NCBI RefSeq assembly: GCF_036880985.1
Contig: NZ_JBAJNO010000004.1
Coordinates: 186,001 to 250,000 of the forward strand
Source of the DNA: Limibacter armeniacum
GTDB taxonomy: Bacteria > Bacteroidota > Bacteroidia > Cytophagales > Flammeovirgaceae
Length of the DNA: 64,000 bases
Direction: 5' to 3'
Of the stretch, positions 62,934 through 64,000 are shown piece after piece. Position 1 is the first letter of the stretch. Every line of letters starts with the position of its first letter. A model generated the notes under the pieces. It worked only from the letters and a program-made list of their open reading frames with translations, was not told the DNA's origin and did no database searches. The position numbers were made by a program, and so were the translations under genes.

Positions 62934-64000
62934 TTAAAACTCCACATCTATACCCAATGTGTACACCCTTGGTGTCGGATAGCGACCCATGTCCACATTC
63001 TGCATCAGCGGATTCTGATTGAATGCGCCAATTTCAGGATCGTAACCTGAGTAGTTGGTAAAGGTGTAAAGGTTCTGGATGCTGCTGTAAAGTCTCAGCT
63101 TCTGCACCATAAACCTGCGTGTCATCGCTGCAGGGAAAGTGTAAGCCAGTTTCACGTTCTGGATACGCAGATAAGAGCCATCCTCGATAAACCTGTCTGA
63201 CATCCTGTTATTTCGGTTGACATCATTGGTCGTGAATCGTGGAATGGTTGTTTCAGGGTTTGCCAGAGAAACCGCATACTGGTCATCATGTGCCGCTGAA
63301 GGATCACTGTACTGGTAGCGGGCACGGTTATTCACCTCCGCTGACTGGTTATTGTAAAGGCTGGTCTGCCCTTCAATCATCACCCTTGAATAGTTCAGGA
63401 TATCACCTCCATAAGCACCGCTCAGGAATATGGACAAGTCAAATCCTTTGTACCTGAAGTTGTTATTGAAACCGAAAGTGAAATCAGGGTTAGGATTTCC
63501 GATAATGGTTTGGTCATCAGTATTGATAATGCCATCTCCATTCAAGTCCTTAAACTTGACATCCCCTACCCAAACGCCGGAAGTCTTATCGACAAGGTTG
63601 ACGCCATTCGGCTTCTCATCTGTTTCGGAACCATCCTGCTTCACTTGCACAGCGTGGTTGATAATGTCCTCACGGTCTTTGAATAATCCCTCCGTTACAT
63701 AACCATAGAATACACCGATTGGCTGTCCTACCTTAGTCATGGTTGCTGTCTGGAACTCGGAATACCAATACAGGTTCTTGAAGTAAGGCTTGCTATTGTC
63801 TGCCAGATCCAATACTTCATTCCTGTTGACCGAAATATTGAAGTTCGATGACCATGTAAAGTCATTCTTGTCGTAGTTGACAGTCGCAAGTGCCACCTCT
63901 ATACCTCGGTTCTGCAATGAACCTACGTTACCATAAGGTGCGCTGATATCATCCCAACCAGTTCCTCCCAAATAGCTTGGCACAGAAAGCTGAAGCAACA
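62934..64000 (-). CDS. SusC/RagA-family TonB-dependent transporter, C-terminal part (5' end outside the window)
   Basis: The frame is open to the right edge, so the N-terminal domain and plug are missing; about 355 residues of barrel are visible. Typical SusC elements: GSLQNRGIEVALATVNYDKN, KFKDLNGDGIINTDDQTIIG, PNPDFTFGFNNNFRYKGFDL, SFIRVQN-like SYLRIQNVKLAYTFP, and the end PRVYTLGIDVEF. It belongs with the SusD and binding-protein genes that follow. Confidence 0.9.
   Translation of the reverse strand, partial: LLQLSVPSYLGGTGWDDISAPYGNVGSLQNRGIEVALATVNYDKNDFTWSSNFNISVNRNEVLDLADNSKPYFKNLYWYSEFQTATMTKVGQPIGVFYGYVTEGLFKDREDIINHAVQVKQDGSETDEKPNGVNLVDKTSGVWVGDVKFKDLNGDGIINTDDQTIIGNPNPDFTFGFNNNFRYKGFDLSIFLSGAYGGDILNYSRVMIEGQTSLYNNQSAEVNNRARYQYSDPSAAHDDQYAVSLANPETTIPRFTTNDVNRNNRMSDRFIEDGSYLRIQNVKLAYTFPAAMTRRFMVQKLRLYSSIQNLYTFTNYSGYDPEIGAFNQNPLMQNVDMGRYPTPRVYTLGIDVEF

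Overview
The window looks like chromosomal DNA of a marine-type, gliding member of the Bacteroidota (most like Cytophagales; the genus cannot be read from the sequence). Grounds: three SusC/SusD outer-membrane pairs, a hybrid two-component (HTCS) regulator, giant SprB-like repeat adhesins with a type IX secretion tail, lipoprotein signals on nearly all glycan enzymes, a TAnnTTTG-type promoter and AT-rich spacers.

Layout. (1) 1-14.8 kb, minus strand: two giant secreted repeat proteins. The downstream one runs off the left edge. The upstream one is an SprB-like protein split in two by a one-base frameshift near 11,465. (2) 15.5-16.1 kb: a small membrane protein with Asp-rich, EF-hand-like loops. 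(3) 16.3-27.8 kb: a compact polysaccharide utilisation locus, SusC-SusD-GH2, with a divergent HTCS regulator and a metallophosphoesterase behind it. (4) 28.6-29.4 kb: a broken GH13 alpha-amylase gene fused to the tail of an IS3-type transposase, followed by a palindrome cluster. (5) 29.4-32.3 kb: the most unusual part. A gene for a RING-like plus TerD-like protein (MXAN_6230/SCO0854 type) is preceded by a packed array of six related structured RNA elements on the same strand. Four are plain stems with a conserved internal loop. Two carry the same stem, circularly permuted, in place of the anticodon arm of an otherwise well-formed tRNA-like fold. They resemble Ro60-binding Y RNAs and bacterial tRNA-like Y RNAs, but the tandem, alternating layout and this protein partner are not something I recognise. 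(6) 32.6-35.4 kb, plus strand: a GH43 arabinanase-like lipoprotein, an outer-membrane beta-barrel and an S41 protease. (7) 35.4-64 kb, minus strand: a large glucuronoxylan locus.

The xylan locus reads from right to left: SusC-SusD-glycan-binding lipoprotein, terminator; then GH67 alpha-glucuronidase, SusC-SusD, a second glycan-binding lipoprotein, GH30, GPH sugar symporter, GH10 xylanase, GH43, GH43, GH3 beta-xylosidase, SGNH acetylesterase, DUF5597 beta-galactosidase-like enzyme, mannonate dehydratase UxuA and GH9. Surface binding proteins and endo-enzymes (GH10, GH30) would cut xylan. SusCD would import the oligomers. GH67, the esterase, GH43 and GH3 would strip and shorten them, the symporter would carry the products inward, and UxuA would feed released (methyl)glucuronate toward 2-keto-3-deoxygluconate. 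Internal hairpins suggest stepped expression along the operon. No regulator for this locus lies inside the window.
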